A DNA stretch of 24,433 nt from JBJXGC01 sp046154545 (GCA_046154545.1 JBJXGC010000289.1:1-24433); one strand, 5' to 3'; shown: positions 1-7,793, counted from the stretch's first letter. The notes: generated by a model not told the origin, from the sequence alone. Translations and numbers: made by a program.

Positions 1-896
1 TCGTCGACCGGGACGGCGGGCGCTTCGCCGTCATCGAGGACACGGCTCTGCGGCCGATCAACGACCGCACGACCCGCCCGGAGGCCCGCCTGGCCGACAT
101 GGACCGGCTCGGCATCGACCTCCAGGCCGTCTCCTGCGTGCCCTTCATCATGTACCCCGATGTCGCACCTGACCTTGGCCTCGCCATCGCCCAGGTGAAC
201 AACGACGCCCTGGCGGAGGTTGGGCGGAAGCAGCCGGACCGCTTCGTGCCCGTCGCCTCGGCGCCACTGCAGGACCCGGAAGCCGCCGCCCGCGAGCTGG
301 AGCGCGCCCGCAGGCTCGGGATGCGGGCCGTCCAGGTCCCACCGAAGGTGGGCGAGCAGGGCCTCGACGAGCCCCAGTTCGAGCCCTTCTGGGCGGCCGC
401 CGAGGCGCTCCGCATGCCCGTCATCATCCACCCCTTCGAAGCGGCGCCGAAGGGCCCGCTCGCCCGCTACGGCCTCGGCAACTTCGTAGGCAACCTGTAC
501 GACACCGGCCTGGCGGGTGCGCTCCTCATCTGCGGCGGCGTGATGGAACGGCACCCCGGCCTCCGGATCGTCCTCTGCCACGCCGGTGGGGCGCTCCCCG
601 CCCTCCTCGGCCGCCTGGACAACGGCCAGCGGCTCATGGGCGCGAAGGGGATGCCCATCACGCGGCTCCCCTCCTCGTTCATGGACCAGTTCTGGCTCGA
701 CATCATCAGCTTCAACCGCGAGATGCTCCGCTACCTGGCAGCGAACTACGGCGCGGACCACCTGGTCATCGGCACCGACTACCCCCTCGGCGGCGGCATC
801 ACCGACCCCGTCGCCGAAGTGCAGGCGCTGGGCCTCTCTCCGGCGGATGAAGGGCTGGTGCTGGGCACGAACGCGGCGGGACTCCTGGGAAGTTAA
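1..896 (+). CDS. Amidohydrolase, ACMSD-like (amidohydrolase_2 family), 5' partial
   Basis: The reading frame is open from base 3 with no stop, so the gene begins before the window. The first internal ATG is at 99, but the codons before it read as normal coding sequence. The visible part fits the metal-dependent amidohydrolase_2 family (aminocarboxymuconate-semialdehyde decarboxylase and relatives): an IIHP segment, then LCHAGGALP, then IGTDYPLGG near the end. In this family these carry the metal-binding histidines and the catalytic aspartate. The N-terminal HxH metal motif would lie outside the window. Family members decarboxylate or hydrolyse products of aromatic ring cleavage. It converges on a ring-hydroxylation/extradiol operon, so a late step of that pathway is a reasonable inference. 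The exact substrate cannot be told from sequence. Confidence 0.85.
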   Translation, partial: VDRDGGRFAVIEDTALRPINDRTTRPEARLADMDRLGIDLQAVSCVPFIMYPDVAPDLGLAIAQVNNDALAEVGRKQPDRFVPVASAPLQDPEAAARELERARRLGMRAVQVPPKVGEQGLDEPQFEPFWAAAEALRMPVIIHPFEAAPKGPLARYGLGNFVGNLYDTGLAGALLICGGVMERHPGLRIVLCHAGGALPALLGRLDNGQRLMGAKGMPITRLPSSFMDQFWLDIISFNREMLRYLAANYGADHLVIGTDYPLGGGITDPVAEVQALGLSPADEGLVLGTNAAGLLGS

Positions 897-1000
897 CCGC
901 CAAAGCGCCAGGGGCGTCAAGGTTTCGAGTTGGAACGATCGAGGTCGAACCCTTTCGACAGCCCTTGGCGCGCTCTTGGCGACCCTGGCGGCTTGGCGAT
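896..1000. repeat. Imperfect inverted repeat between convergent genes
   Basis: The left arm at 896-922 and the reverse complement of 974-1000 agree at about 21 of 27 positions. Both arms are built from CGCCAAG/CGCCAGGG-like units. About 50 bases separate them, themselves holding a weak GGTTTCGA/TCGAACC pairing. The element fills most of the gap between the amidohydrolase stop (896) and the SDR stop (1010). It may act as a bidirectional transcription stop, but there is no T-run on either side. Dispersed elements rich in CGCCAAG are a pattern I associate with other GC-rich environmental genomes, so it could equally be a small interspersed repeat. Confidence 0.5.
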
Positions 1001-1009
1001 TTAGCCGGC

Positions 1010-1792
1010 TCAGACGTTATGAGATGATCCCCCATCGACGTTGATCGCCACACCCGTGATGTAGCTTCCCCGGTCGGAGAGCAGGAAGGTGATGATCCCG
1101 GCGACCTCGCTGGCCTCGCCCACACGCCCGAGGGGGACGTTCCCGCCCATCTTCGCGTAGCCATCGTCGAGGGCCGCGTCCGGGAAGAGGCGCTGGGCCA
1201 TGCGGCTCATCTGCCCGCTCTTGATCAGGCCGATGCAGATCGAGTTGACGAGGATGTTGTCCTTCGCGAACTCCTTCGACATCGACTTGGTGAGGGCGAT
1301 ACCCGCCGCCCGGTTGACCGAGGTCGGCAACGAACCGGCCGTCGGGTGCTTCCCGAAGATGGCCGTCACGTTGACGATGCGACCGCCACCCGCGGCCCGC
1401 ATCCCGGGGACGACCAGCCGCGAGGTCCGCACCGCCGCCATCAGCTTGAGGTCGAAGTCCGCGTACCAGGCGGCATCGTCCACCGCCTCCAGCGAGCCAG
1501 CCGCGTGCCCGCCCGCGTTGTTCACGAGCAGGGTGATCGGGCCGAGCTTCTCCGCGACGGCGCTCACGCAACCGGCGAGATCCTCCGGTGAGGTGACATC
1601 CGCCTGGAGGGCGAGCACATCGACACCGGTCGCGCCCCGGATCTGGGCCGCGGCCACATCCAGTACGTCCTTGCGGCGGGCGCAGATCGCGACCTTCGCG
1701 CCCTCGCGGGCCAACTCTTCCGCGGTCGCGAGTCCGATCCCTTCGCTCCCACCCGTAATCAGGGCGACTTTGCCCTTCAAGCCAAGTTCCAT
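1010..1792 (-). CDS. SDR-family protein with all four catalytic tetrad residues replaced
   Basis: This is a 260-residue short-chain dehydrogenase/reductase fold protein. The ATG at 1792 is chosen because GGAGAA lies 9 nt before it; an upstream in-frame GTG at 1822 is less likely. The Rossmann motif TGGSEGIG (residues 13-20), NNAG (91-94) and the C-terminal NVDGG are intact, so nucleotide binding is likely. Ungapped comparison with FabG-type SDRs puts K116 at the tetrad Asn, A144 at the Ser, T157 at the Tyr and R161 at the Lys. Classical SDR chemistry therefore looks absent or altered. The rest of the protein is well conserved, arguing against a decaying gene. It is the last gene of the catabolic operon, 48 nt after the dioxygenase beta subunit. 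It could use a different mechanism or be a non-redox partner. Confidence 0.9.
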   Translation of the reverse strand: MELGLKGKVALITGGSEGIGLATAEELAREGAKVAICARRKDVLDVAAAQIRGATGVDVLALQADVTSPEDLAGCVSAVAEKLGPITLLVNNAGGHAAGSLEAVDDAAWYADFDLKLMAAVRTSRLVVPGMRAAGGGRIVNVTAIFGKHPTAGSLPTSVNRAAGIALTKSMSKEFAKDNILVNSICIGLIKSGQMSRMAQRLFPDAALDDGYAKMGGNVPLGRVGEASEVAGIITFLLSDRGSYITGVAINVDGGSSHNV

Positions 1793-1840
1793 CTGTCGTC
1801 GTTCTCCTGTCCGAAGCGTCACCCGGTTAGCTGCACGCCG

Positions 1841-2356
1841 TCAAAGAATCATACTGACCGCGCCGTTCGGGCTCAGCCGCTCCATGTCGAGTTCGGCCCG
1901 CCGCGCCTGGAAGCGGAACGAGTCACCCTCCGGGATGAGCCTGTGCAGGTAGCGGCCGATGAACTGGTCCGCGTTCCCCGCCCGGAAGCGGTAGACGATG
2001 AACGAGGCCCGGGCGACGACCTCCTGGTCGCTGGCGCTGACGACCCGGACGTTCGTGATGAAGCGGCGCGTGCGCGAATACGGGTACTCCCGGTGGGCGT
2101 GGCGGCTCTTCAGGCGTTCGACCCGCCAGTGCAGCCGAGCGCGGTCGTCGTCGATCAGCATGAGCGAGTCGGCCGGGTCAGCCGAAGGGTCGTCCGTGCT
2201 GGGGACGACGTACGTCCCGTCCTCGGTGAACAGCGCCAGCCACTCGTCCAGCCGCCAGGCGTCGAGGAGGTCCGCCTCGGCGTAAAAGAACTCCTCGACG
2301 CGCCGCTGAAGGAGGAGCGCATCGAGCGCGGCACTGGACCGTTCGAGCGTGGTCAC
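1841..2356 (-). CDS. Aromatic ring-hydroxylating dioxygenase, beta subunit
   Basis: This 171-residue protein has the length and pattern of the small (beta) subunit of Rieske ring-hydroxylating oxygenases, an NTF2-like fold. Recognisable stretches are VEEFFYAEADLLD near the N terminus, then WLALFTEDGTYVVP, and a late region with RFITNVRVV and FIVYRFR. The beta subunit is structural and helps form the alpha3beta3 hexamer in the cytoplasm. The start is GTG at 2356, overlapping the alpha-subunit stop by 4 nt (GTGA), which implies translational coupling. I see no clear Shine-Dalgarno of its own. The adjacent alpha subunit strengthens the assignment. Confidence 0.92.
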   Translation of the reverse strand: MTTLERSSAALDALLLQRRVEEFFYAEADLLDAWRLDEWLALFTEDGTYVVPSTDDPSADPADSLMLIDDDRARLHWRVERLKSRHAHREYPYSRTRRFITNVRVVSASDQEVVARASFIVYRFRAGNADQFIGRYLHRLIPEGDSFRFQARRAELDMERLSPNGAVSMIL

Positions 2357-3693
2357 TGGCGCGAGCCGGCGGCCGCCGGTTCACGCGGCGCGACCGGGCC
2401 ATCGCCGAAGTTGGTCACCGGGTTACCGGTCATCTGGGCGTTCCACTGCCTCCAGAAGGTGCGCATCTGCAGCTCATCTGAGCCGAGGGCCTGGCGGTGC
2501 ATGCCGCGCGAGAGGTCGTTCCAGGTGACACCGCCCGAGCCGAAGCCGAGCTGGCACGACTCGAGCGCCTCCACGTCGTCAGGCGTGGCCAAACCGCCGG
2601 GGCCAAGGAATTCGAGGAAGTTCTGGAGCCGGCGGTGGAGCCGCTCACCCGTCTCCTCCTCGGGGGCAAGCTCGTAGGCCGTGACCTCCATGTAGTCGGG
2701 ACGGACCGGCGTAAACGTCCGCACCGTGATGGCCATGATGTCGTTGATGATCAGGTTCGGGTAGATGAAGAGGTTGCGGTCGGTCTCGGCGATGCGGAGG
2801 CCCCATTCACGGCCGTACTTCTTGACGAGCTGCTCGCGGATCTCCTCGATTTCGCCCTTCGCGGCCTCACCGAGGGTGGGTGACCAGCGGGCGACTGGCC
2901 GGCCCCAGGGCGCCCGCCCATCGACGACGGCATGGCCGTTGCCGAGGGCCACGCCGCCCCGCCCACGCGGGAGAAGCTGGCCGTCTGGCGTGGAGGCCGC
3001 AGCGGCGGCCATGCCGCCCATCCCCTGCAGGTAGTTGAAGTACGTCTGGTGGGTGGGGAGGGCGTGGTAGCCGTCGATACTGTTTTCGACGAGCAGCTTC
3101 CAGTTCGCCCGCATGCTGTAGTTCTGCACGCCCTTCACGATCTTCATGCGGCCCACGAGCGACTGGTCAGCGACCAGGTCGAGGTACTCCTTCGCGTCGG
3201 CCAGGTAGGTGCGCAGGTCCTGCGCTTCGCGGTCGAAGTTCACGAAGTAGAAGCCGCGGTACTCCTCGAGGCGGGCGACCTGGACGAGGGCGCGCTCATC
3301 CCGGTCGAAGTTGGGGCCGTAGCCCTCTTCGTCCGGCAGGCCGACCAGGTTCCCGGCCGTGTCAAACGACCAGGCGTGGTAGAAGCACTGGAAGATGTTG
3401 GCGACACCCTGGTCCTGGCGGCAGATGAGCGCCCCGCGGTGCGGGCAGGTGTTATGGAAGGCGCGGATCACGTCGTCCCTGCCGCGCACGAAGAAGAGCG
3501 GGCGCCCACCGACGTTGCGCCGCCGGTACTCGCCCGGTTCGGCCAGTTCGGAGACGTGGCCAATGTAGATCCAGTTCAGCGAGAAGATGCTGTCCCACTC
3601 TTGGGCCAGGATTTCAGGCGAAGTCATGGTCGCCCGGTTCACCCGGAAGATGCTGTTCTCTGGCTGGTCGATGATGTACTTGTCGCTGTTCAT
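2353..3693 (-). CDS. Aromatic ring-hydroxylating dioxygenase, Rieske alpha subunit
   Basis: This 446-residue protein is the catalytic subunit of a Rieske non-haem iron oxygenase. The ATG at 3693 is chosen because GGAG sits 8 nt upstream; a TTG at 3705 adds four residues without support. The Rieske [2Fe-2S] cluster is CPHR...CFYH with ligands C83, H85, C103 and H106. The mononuclear iron site is seen in NSIDGYHALPTHQ, with bridging D207 and ligands H210 and H215. These enzymes dihydroxylate aromatic rings using electrons from a ferredoxin or reductase, neither of which is in the window. The gene lies 20 nt after an SDR gene that could oxidise the cis-diol product. The ring substrate cannot be read from the sequence. 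Confidence 0.95.
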   Translation of the reverse strand: MNSDKYIIDQPENSIFRVNRATMTSPEILAQEWDSIFSLNWIYIGHVSELAEPGEYRRRNVGGRPLFFVRGRDDVIRAFHNTCPHRGALICRQDQGVANIFQCFYHAWSFDTAGNLVGLPDEEGYGPNFDRDERALVQVARLEEYRGFYFVNFDREAQDLRTYLADAKEYLDLVADQSLVGRMKIVKGVQNYSMRANWKLLVENSIDGYHALPTHQTYFNYLQGMGGMAAAAASTPDGQLLPRGRGGVALGNGHAVVDGRAPWGRPVARWSPTLGEAAKGEIEEIREQLVKKYGREWGLRIAETDRNLFIYPNLIINDIMAITVRTFTPVRPDYMEVTAYELAPEEETGERLHRRLQNFLEFLGPGGLATPDDVEALESCQLGFGSGGVTWNDLSRGMHRQALGSDELQMRTFWRQWNAQMTGNPVTNFGDGPVAPREPAAAGSRQ

Positions 3694-3713
3694 AGACGTC
3701 TCCAAGTTCCCGG

Positions 3714-4538
3714 TCAGGCGTCAGGCCCGATTTTGGTCAATTCCGGCATCCAGGGCCAATACTTCGCGACCGCGCCGCTATCGACCCGGAGGTCGAAGCC
3801 CGTGATCATCTCCGCGTCCTCCGAGGCGAGGAAGACGGCGGCCTTAGCATAATGCGTCGGCGAGGGCAGGCGGCCGCCCGGTATCGCGCGGCGGAAGTGC
3901 TCCATCGCGGCGGCGTGGGATGGCCCGCGATCCCGGCCCCAGGCGGCCGCGCGATCGCCTGCTTCGTCCGTATCCGTCGCCGTCGGCGTCAGGCTGTTCA
4001 CGCGGATGCCGTAGCCCACCAGGTCCATCGCCGCCGCCCGCGTGAAGTTGAGGATGCCGCTCTTGCCGGTGCAGTAGCCGATGTTGCCCGGCTGGCCCTG
4101 GTGGGCGGCCGTCGAGGCGATGTTGATGATCACGCCGCCCCGCCCCTGCGCTACCATCACCCGGGCGGCCTGCTGGCTGCAGAGGAAGGCCCCGTCGAGG
4201 ATGACGGCCATTTGCTGGCGCCAATCGTCGAAGCTCATGTCGAGGAGCCCCTTCTGGTTGAAGCGGACGGCGTTGTTCACGAGGATGTCGACCGACCCGA
4301 ACCGCTCCCGGGCCGAAGCCACCATCGCCGCCACCGCGGCCTCTTCGGTGACGTCGCAGATGAGGCTGATCGCCTCGCCGCCCGCGGCCCTGATCGCGGC
4401 CGCGCACTGCTCCGCGTTCTCCGGGCGGCGATCGACGCACACGAGTCGTGCGCCCTCCGCCGCCATGCCCTCAGCGATGGCGCCGCCGATGTTCGGGCTG
4501 GTGCCCGTCACGATTGCGACCTTCCCTGCCAGCCTCAT
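3714..4538 (-). CDS. SDR-family NAD(P) oxidoreductase, canonical active site
   Basis: This is a 274-residue classical short-chain dehydrogenase. The start ATG at 4538 has a strong Shine-Dalgarno (AAGGAGG) about 5 nt upstream. The cofactor motif TGTSPNIG is at residues 11-18, NNA at 88-90, the catalytic Ser near 142, and Tyr155/Lys159 in GYCTGKS. Lying between an LLM flavoenzyme and the Rieske dioxygenase alpha subunit, it is the natural candidate for a cis-dihydrodiol dehydrogenase that re-aromatises the ring to a catechol. That role is inferred from context; the SDR family does not fix the substrate. Confidence 0.92.
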   Translation of the reverse strand: MRLAGKVAIVTGTSPNIGGAIAEGMAAEGARLVCVDRRPENAEQCAAAIRAAGGEAISLICDVTEEAAVAAMVASARERFGSVDILVNNAVRFNQKGLLDMSFDDWRQQMAVILDGAFLCSQQAARVMVAQGRGGVIINIASTAAHQGQPGNIGYCTGKSGILNFTRAAAMDLVGYGIRVNSLTPTATDTDEAGDRAAAWGRDRGPSHAAAMEHFRRAIPGGRLPSPTHYAKAAVFLASEDAEMITGFDLRVDSGAVAKYWPWMPELTKIGPDA

Positions 4539-4575
4539 CCCTGCCTCCTTGCTCCGCCGGGGAACCAGCGCCGCG

Positions 4576-5700
4576 TCAGCGTGTCCCCTGGCCGGCGAGC
4601 CGCACGGCGCCGCGCTTTTCTTCCAACAGGGGGAAGACCGTGCGCGCGAAGTCTCGAATCACGCGCACGGCGTACTTCTCGTCCGACATGATCATGACCT
4701 GTGTCAGGCCACCGGCTTCGGCCGCCCGGACCTGCTCAACAATCTGCTCGGGCGTGCCCGCCAGGCTCCCGCCGCGAATCAGCTCCGGCGTCACGAACCG
4801 GCGCTCGGCCGGCACGAGATAGCTGCAGTGGCCGAGGTGCACCTGCTGGTAGCGGCGGTCGGCGGGCGTCTCCATCGCCTCGACGAAGTCCAGGTACTCC
4901 TGCCAGAGCGGGCCGTAGCGCATCCCGGCGGGCGCCTCACGCTTCGGCTCCCGTGCCACCTCCCAGGAGTAGTGGAAGCCGGAGGTCACCATCGGCGCCA
5001 CGTCTTCGACCACGTGCGGGGCGGTCCAATCCTCGCCCGGTGCGAGGACCGTGCCGCTGGTCAGGGTCGTGACCTCGAAGGTCTCATCAAGGTCGCGGCC
5101 AGCGAGCGTGGCGCCCTGGCGGATCTGGGCCATGGCGGCGGCTGCGGCTGGCCCGTTCGGCACCCCCAGGAGCACCACCCCATCGCCCAGCCGCCCCGCG
5201 AAACGCTGACCGACAGGGCCCGCGGCGGCGATGTGCATCGGGATCCGCGGTTCAAGTTCGTAGTAGCCCTGGCCCTGGTGAATAAAGGTGATGTCTTTGG
5301 CGGCGCCACCGTACTCGTACATCGTGTGCTTGCCATCGAGCAGGTCACGCACCGTCCGGGCGTAGCGCTGGAACTCGCGCTGCGGCATCGCGTCCTGGCC
5401 CATGATCCGCATCGCCGTGTGACCCGTGCCCAGGCCGAGAAAGGCTCGCCCGGGCGCGAGCTGGTTGATCGTGGCGATCGCGGCGGCCGTCACCGGGGCG
5501 ATGCGTGTGCCCGCGATCGCCACCCCGGTGCCCAGCTTGATCCGCCTGGTCCGCTGGGCAGCCACGGCGAGGGTGGCGTAGCAGTCAGACCAGATCATCT
5601 GGGAATCCGCGACCCAGGCGCTGTCGAACCCGAGTTCGTCCGCGACCTCGATCAGTTCGATGTTGCTGATCTTCGCGGCGACACAAATGCCGAACTTCAT
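4576..5700 (-). CDS. LLM class flavin-dependent oxidoreductase
   Basis: This 374-residue protein is of the bacterial-luciferase/F420-dependent superfamily (TIM barrel). The start ATG at 5700 is preceded by GGGAG about 8 nt away. Typical features are the N-terminal MKFGICVAAK strand, DELGFDSAWVADS, a conserved IKLGTGV segment, PGRAFLGLGTGHTA, and the C-terminal GTPEQIVEQV helix. It resembles the methylene-H4MPT-reductase-like branch, so the cofactor could be F420 or FMN; I cannot decide which. It follows the extradiol dioxygenase by 54 nt and precedes the SDR by 37 nt. A monooxygenase or reductase step in the same aromatic pathway is therefore likely. Confidence 0.9.
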   Translation of the reverse strand: MKFGICVAAKISNIELIEVADELGFDSAWVADSQMIWSDCYATLAVAAQRTRRIKLGTGVAIAGTRIAPVTAAAIATINQLAPGRAFLGLGTGHTAMRIMGQDAMPQREFQRYARTVRDLLDGKHTMYEYGGAAKDITFIHQGQGYYELEPRIPMHIAAAGPVGQRFAGRLGDGVVLLGVPNGPAAAAAMAQIRQGATLAGRDLDETFEVTTLTSGTVLAPGEDWTAPHVVEDVAPMVTSGFHYSWEVAREPKREAPAGMRYGPLWQEYLDFVEAMETPADRRYQQVHLGHCSYLVPAERRFVTPELIRGGSLAGTPEQIVEQVRAAEAGGLTQVMIMSDEKYAVRVIRDFARTVFPLLEEKRGAVRLAGQGTR

Positions 5701-5754
5701 GACGTATGACTCCCTTTCACTGGTGCGATTGCCCGGGCGCGATTCGCGGCGGCA

Positions 5755-6828
5755 TCAACTGCCCGGCGGGAACACGGCGAAGCACTTGTTCGAGTTCAGC
5801 GCCCACGTTTCGACGAACTCGCAGGTGGTGGCCGTCCGCCCCAGCTCCTCCATCGCCCCGGCGAGGCAGAACCAGTTCAGCATCTCCTGCTGGCCCGCGT
5901 CCTCGATCGACGCCAGCGGCGTCTTGCGCCACTCCCCGTAATCGCCGCGCTTGAGCGCGTCGTAGAGCCGGCGGTCGCTTGGGATGTCCGGGTAGAGCTG
6001 GTAGTTCTTGTTCACAAGGAAGGCATGCGACCAGCTCGACGAGGCGATCAGGGCGACACGATAGGGGCTGTCCCGGAGGACGCGGGCTGTGGCCGCACCG
6101 ACCTCCATGCACCGCTTCGGCGAGGGAGAGACCGGGTCGAGGTCGGCTTCCTTGAGCGGATTGGCGAGGCTGTCGCGGAAGCCCTTCTGGGCGATCACGC
6201 GGCGTCCGTAGCAGTTCACCTGGAAGCCGATGACCGGGTAGGGGAAGCCCACCCGGTCGTAATCGAGGAAGAGCACGGTGTTCACGAAGGCGTGGCCGAG
6301 GCCCTCGTGGTGGAGCGGCTTGTAGGCGTAAGCCATGTCCACGCCCTGTTCCATCAGGCCGTTGACGAGGTATTTCGCGGCCTCACGGTGGCCCTTGATC
6401 CGGAAGACCGTGTCCTCAGGCTCGCCCCAGGCGTTGCCACCGCCCCCGCTGGCGGGCCCCGCGTGCGCCCAGGGCCGCGCCTCCGATTCGGCGTAGGCGA
6501 AGATGCAGAAGGGTGGAATGAGGTCCTCGGTGAAGTTCTCGTACTGGTCGTCGCCCCAGACCACGACGAAGTCCGGTTTGAAGGCGTCGAGCTGGCGGCG
6601 CGCCTCGCGGAAATAACCGACGAGCGTGTCTCGGTGGCGGGCCGCCGCGGCTGCGCCGCCGTCCTCGCCGTATTCGCGTTTCATCTGCTCGGGCCAGTTG
6701 GCCGGGTCGCGGAGGTTCTCCGGCATGCCGGGGTCCTTGAGGATGCCCCGCAGCAGGCCTGCCATGTTGGCGTCCTGGCCACAGAGCGGTGGGTAGTGCG
6801 TCATGCCAAGTCCGAGGATCTCTGCCAT
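5755..6828 (-). CDS. Extradiol ring-cleavage dioxygenase, class III LigB-type
   Basis: This 357-residue protein matches the LigB-type (class III, type II) extradiol dioxygenase family, which opens catechol-like rings next to the diol with non-haem Fe(II). The ATG at 6828 is chosen because AGGAG lies 5 nt upstream; the longer in-frame opening to 6885 adds an unlikely leader. The family signature GMTH near residues 8-11 carries the first iron histidine. VVVWGDDQYENF and the SSSWSHAF segment hold further conserved active-site positions. It is the promoter-proximal gene of the operon. It is longer than the simplest LigB subunits, so it may be a single-chain version working without a small LigA-like subunit. 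Confidence is high for the family and low for the substrate. Confidence 0.9.
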   Translation of the reverse strand: MAEILGLGMTHYPPLCGQDANMAGLLRGILKDPGMPENLRDPANWPEQMKREYGEDGGAAAAARHRDTLVGYFREARRQLDAFKPDFVVVWGDDQYENFTEDLIPPFCIFAYAESEARPWAHAGPASGGGGNAWGEPEDTVFRIKGHREAAKYLVNGLMEQGVDMAYAYKPLHHEGLGHAFVNTVLFLDYDRVGFPYPVIGFQVNCYGRRVIAQKGFRDSLANPLKEADLDPVSPSPKRCMEVGAATARVLRDSPYRVALIASSSWSHAFLVNKNYQLYPDIPSDRRLYDALKRGDYGEWRKTPLASIEDAGQQEMLNWFCLAGAMEELGRTATTCEFVETWALNSNKCFAVFPPGS

Positions 6829-6909
6829 CTTGTCTCCTGGATCGCGAACACCCGGGCGAGGCCACCGCGCCGGTGTCCACCACACGTTGCGTTTTCTAAC
6901 GACGACCCG

Positions 6910-6937
6910 ATTCTAGAAGTCCAAGGCCGGAAGTCAA
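6910..6937 (-). promoter_or_regulatory. Sigma70-type promoter of the aromatic catabolic operon
   Basis: Read on the minus strand, TTGACT (6937-6932) and TAGAAT (6915-6910) are separated by 16 nt. This is close to the consensus TTGACA/TATAAT and is the best promoter match I see in the window. Transcription would start near 6903 and give a leader of about 75 nt before the LigB-type gene at 6828. The next same-strand gene upstream is the antitoxin at 7425-7787. Confidence 0.7.
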
Positions 6938-7149
6938 CGAAACCGGGAGACGGGTGACGCCAGAATCATCGCCGCCGCCGTTAGGCGGCTGTCCCCCGCC
7001 TGCACCCGCCCAAGCGATCCACAGCACGGACTCGCAGCAAGCAAGAAACGGACGGCCACCCCGGGAGACGCGGCAGAGAAGACCGGCCGCTGATCCGGGA
7101 TACTCCACCCGTAATGGCCGCTCGAGGCGAGCGAGAAGGACGCGCGCAC
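6938..7149. other. Non-coding stretch upstream of the pseudogene
   Basis: The gap between the LigB-type gene start (6828) and the pseudogene start (7150) is about 320 bases. Apart from the minus-strand promoter at 6910-6937 and the leader it would produce, I see no gene, strong palindrome or RNA signal here. Open frames crossing it lack family features and codon pattern. It probably held the promoter of the now broken LLM gene. Confidence 0.4.
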
Positions 7150-7513
7150 ATGCAGCTCGGCATCTTCAGCTTCAATACCGATACACCATCTCGGCCGTGA
7201 AACTGGCGAAGGCAATCGAAGGGCGGGGGTTCGAGTCGCTCTGGATGCCGGAGCACACGCACATCCCAGTACCCGAAGACGGCGGCGATGTCGTGCCCGG
7301 ACCGGGGGCAGCGAGCTGCCGGTCGACTACCGGCAACATGTCCGACCGCTTCGTGTCCCTGGCCGCCGCTGCCGTGACCGACCGGATCAAGCTCGGCACC
7401 TCCGTCTGCGTGGTCAACCCAGCATCACCCGATTAACCTGGCGAAGGCCGTCTCCACCCTCGACCACGTAAGCGGCGGCCGCTTCATCTTCTGCTTCGGC
7501 GCCGGCTGGAGAG
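7150..7513 (+). pseudogene. LLM class flavin-dependent oxidoreductase remnant, frameshifted and 3'-truncated
   Basis: The ATG at 7150 opens MQLGIFSFNT, the usual start of an F420-dependent LLM oxidoreductase, but hits a stop at 7198. The match continues in other frames: YTISAVKLAKAIEGRGF with LWMPEHTHIPVP, then GGSELPVDY in a second frame, then DRFVSLAAAA with IKLGTSVCVVN, then HPINLAKAVSTLDHVSGGRF and FGAGW in yet another. At least four frame changes are needed. The similarity stops at about 7513, roughly one third of the way into a normal protein, exactly where sequence related to the neighbouring antitoxin begins. The fragment cannot yield a functional enzyme. Confidence 0.85.
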
Positions 7514-7787
7514 GCGCGCGATCGATGCCCATATCGCGATGCGCGTAGACGGCGGCCAGAAACTGCTCGACATTCACATCAGCCCAACTACCGGCCGCGT
7601 TCGCGAATGCCTCTCGACCCGCGGCAGTCGGCTCGGGGCGCGCTGGCTGCCGCGCGGGCACTATCCGGGCCACTGGCGTTCCATCCCGCGTCAGTTCGCA
7701 CGGCTCACCGCTCGCGAGGACGCGCGCGGCCGCTTCGGCGAGGGCCGGGAGGTCGTCGATCGCCAGAGAATCGCCGGTTGCGTCCAT
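7425..7787 (-). CDS. Phd/YefM-like type II antitoxin, orphan, with a chimeric C-terminal tail
   Basis: The 120-residue protein from ATG 7787 opens with a Phd/YefM-type N terminus: IDDLPALAEAA, then GEPCELTRDGTPVARIVP, the strand-turn-strand that ends this DNA-binding fold. A GSWADVNVEQFLAAVY segment resembles the toxin-binding end of antitoxins paired with PIN-domain toxins. From about residue 92 on, the frame is simply the antisense of the adjacent LLM pseudogene, so roughly 30 terminal residues are probably not native. No toxin gene follows. An alternative start is GTG 7811. There is no good Shine-Dalgarno, but a TACCAT box lies 6 nt before the ATG. Antitoxins of this family repress their own promoter. 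Confidence 0.7.
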   Translation of the reverse strand: MDATGDSLAIDDLPALAEAAARVLASGEPCELTRDGTPVARIVPARQPARPEPTAAGREAFANAAGSWADVNVEQFLAAVYAHRDMGIDRAPLQPAPKQKMKRPPLTWSRVETAFARLIG

Positions 7788-7793
7788 GTCCCC

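Noticed and set aside
4081..5709. Plus-strand open frame of 542 codons.
   Set aside because: It is antisense to the SDR and LLM genes of the catabolic operon, which have Shine-Dalgarno sites and catalytic motifs.
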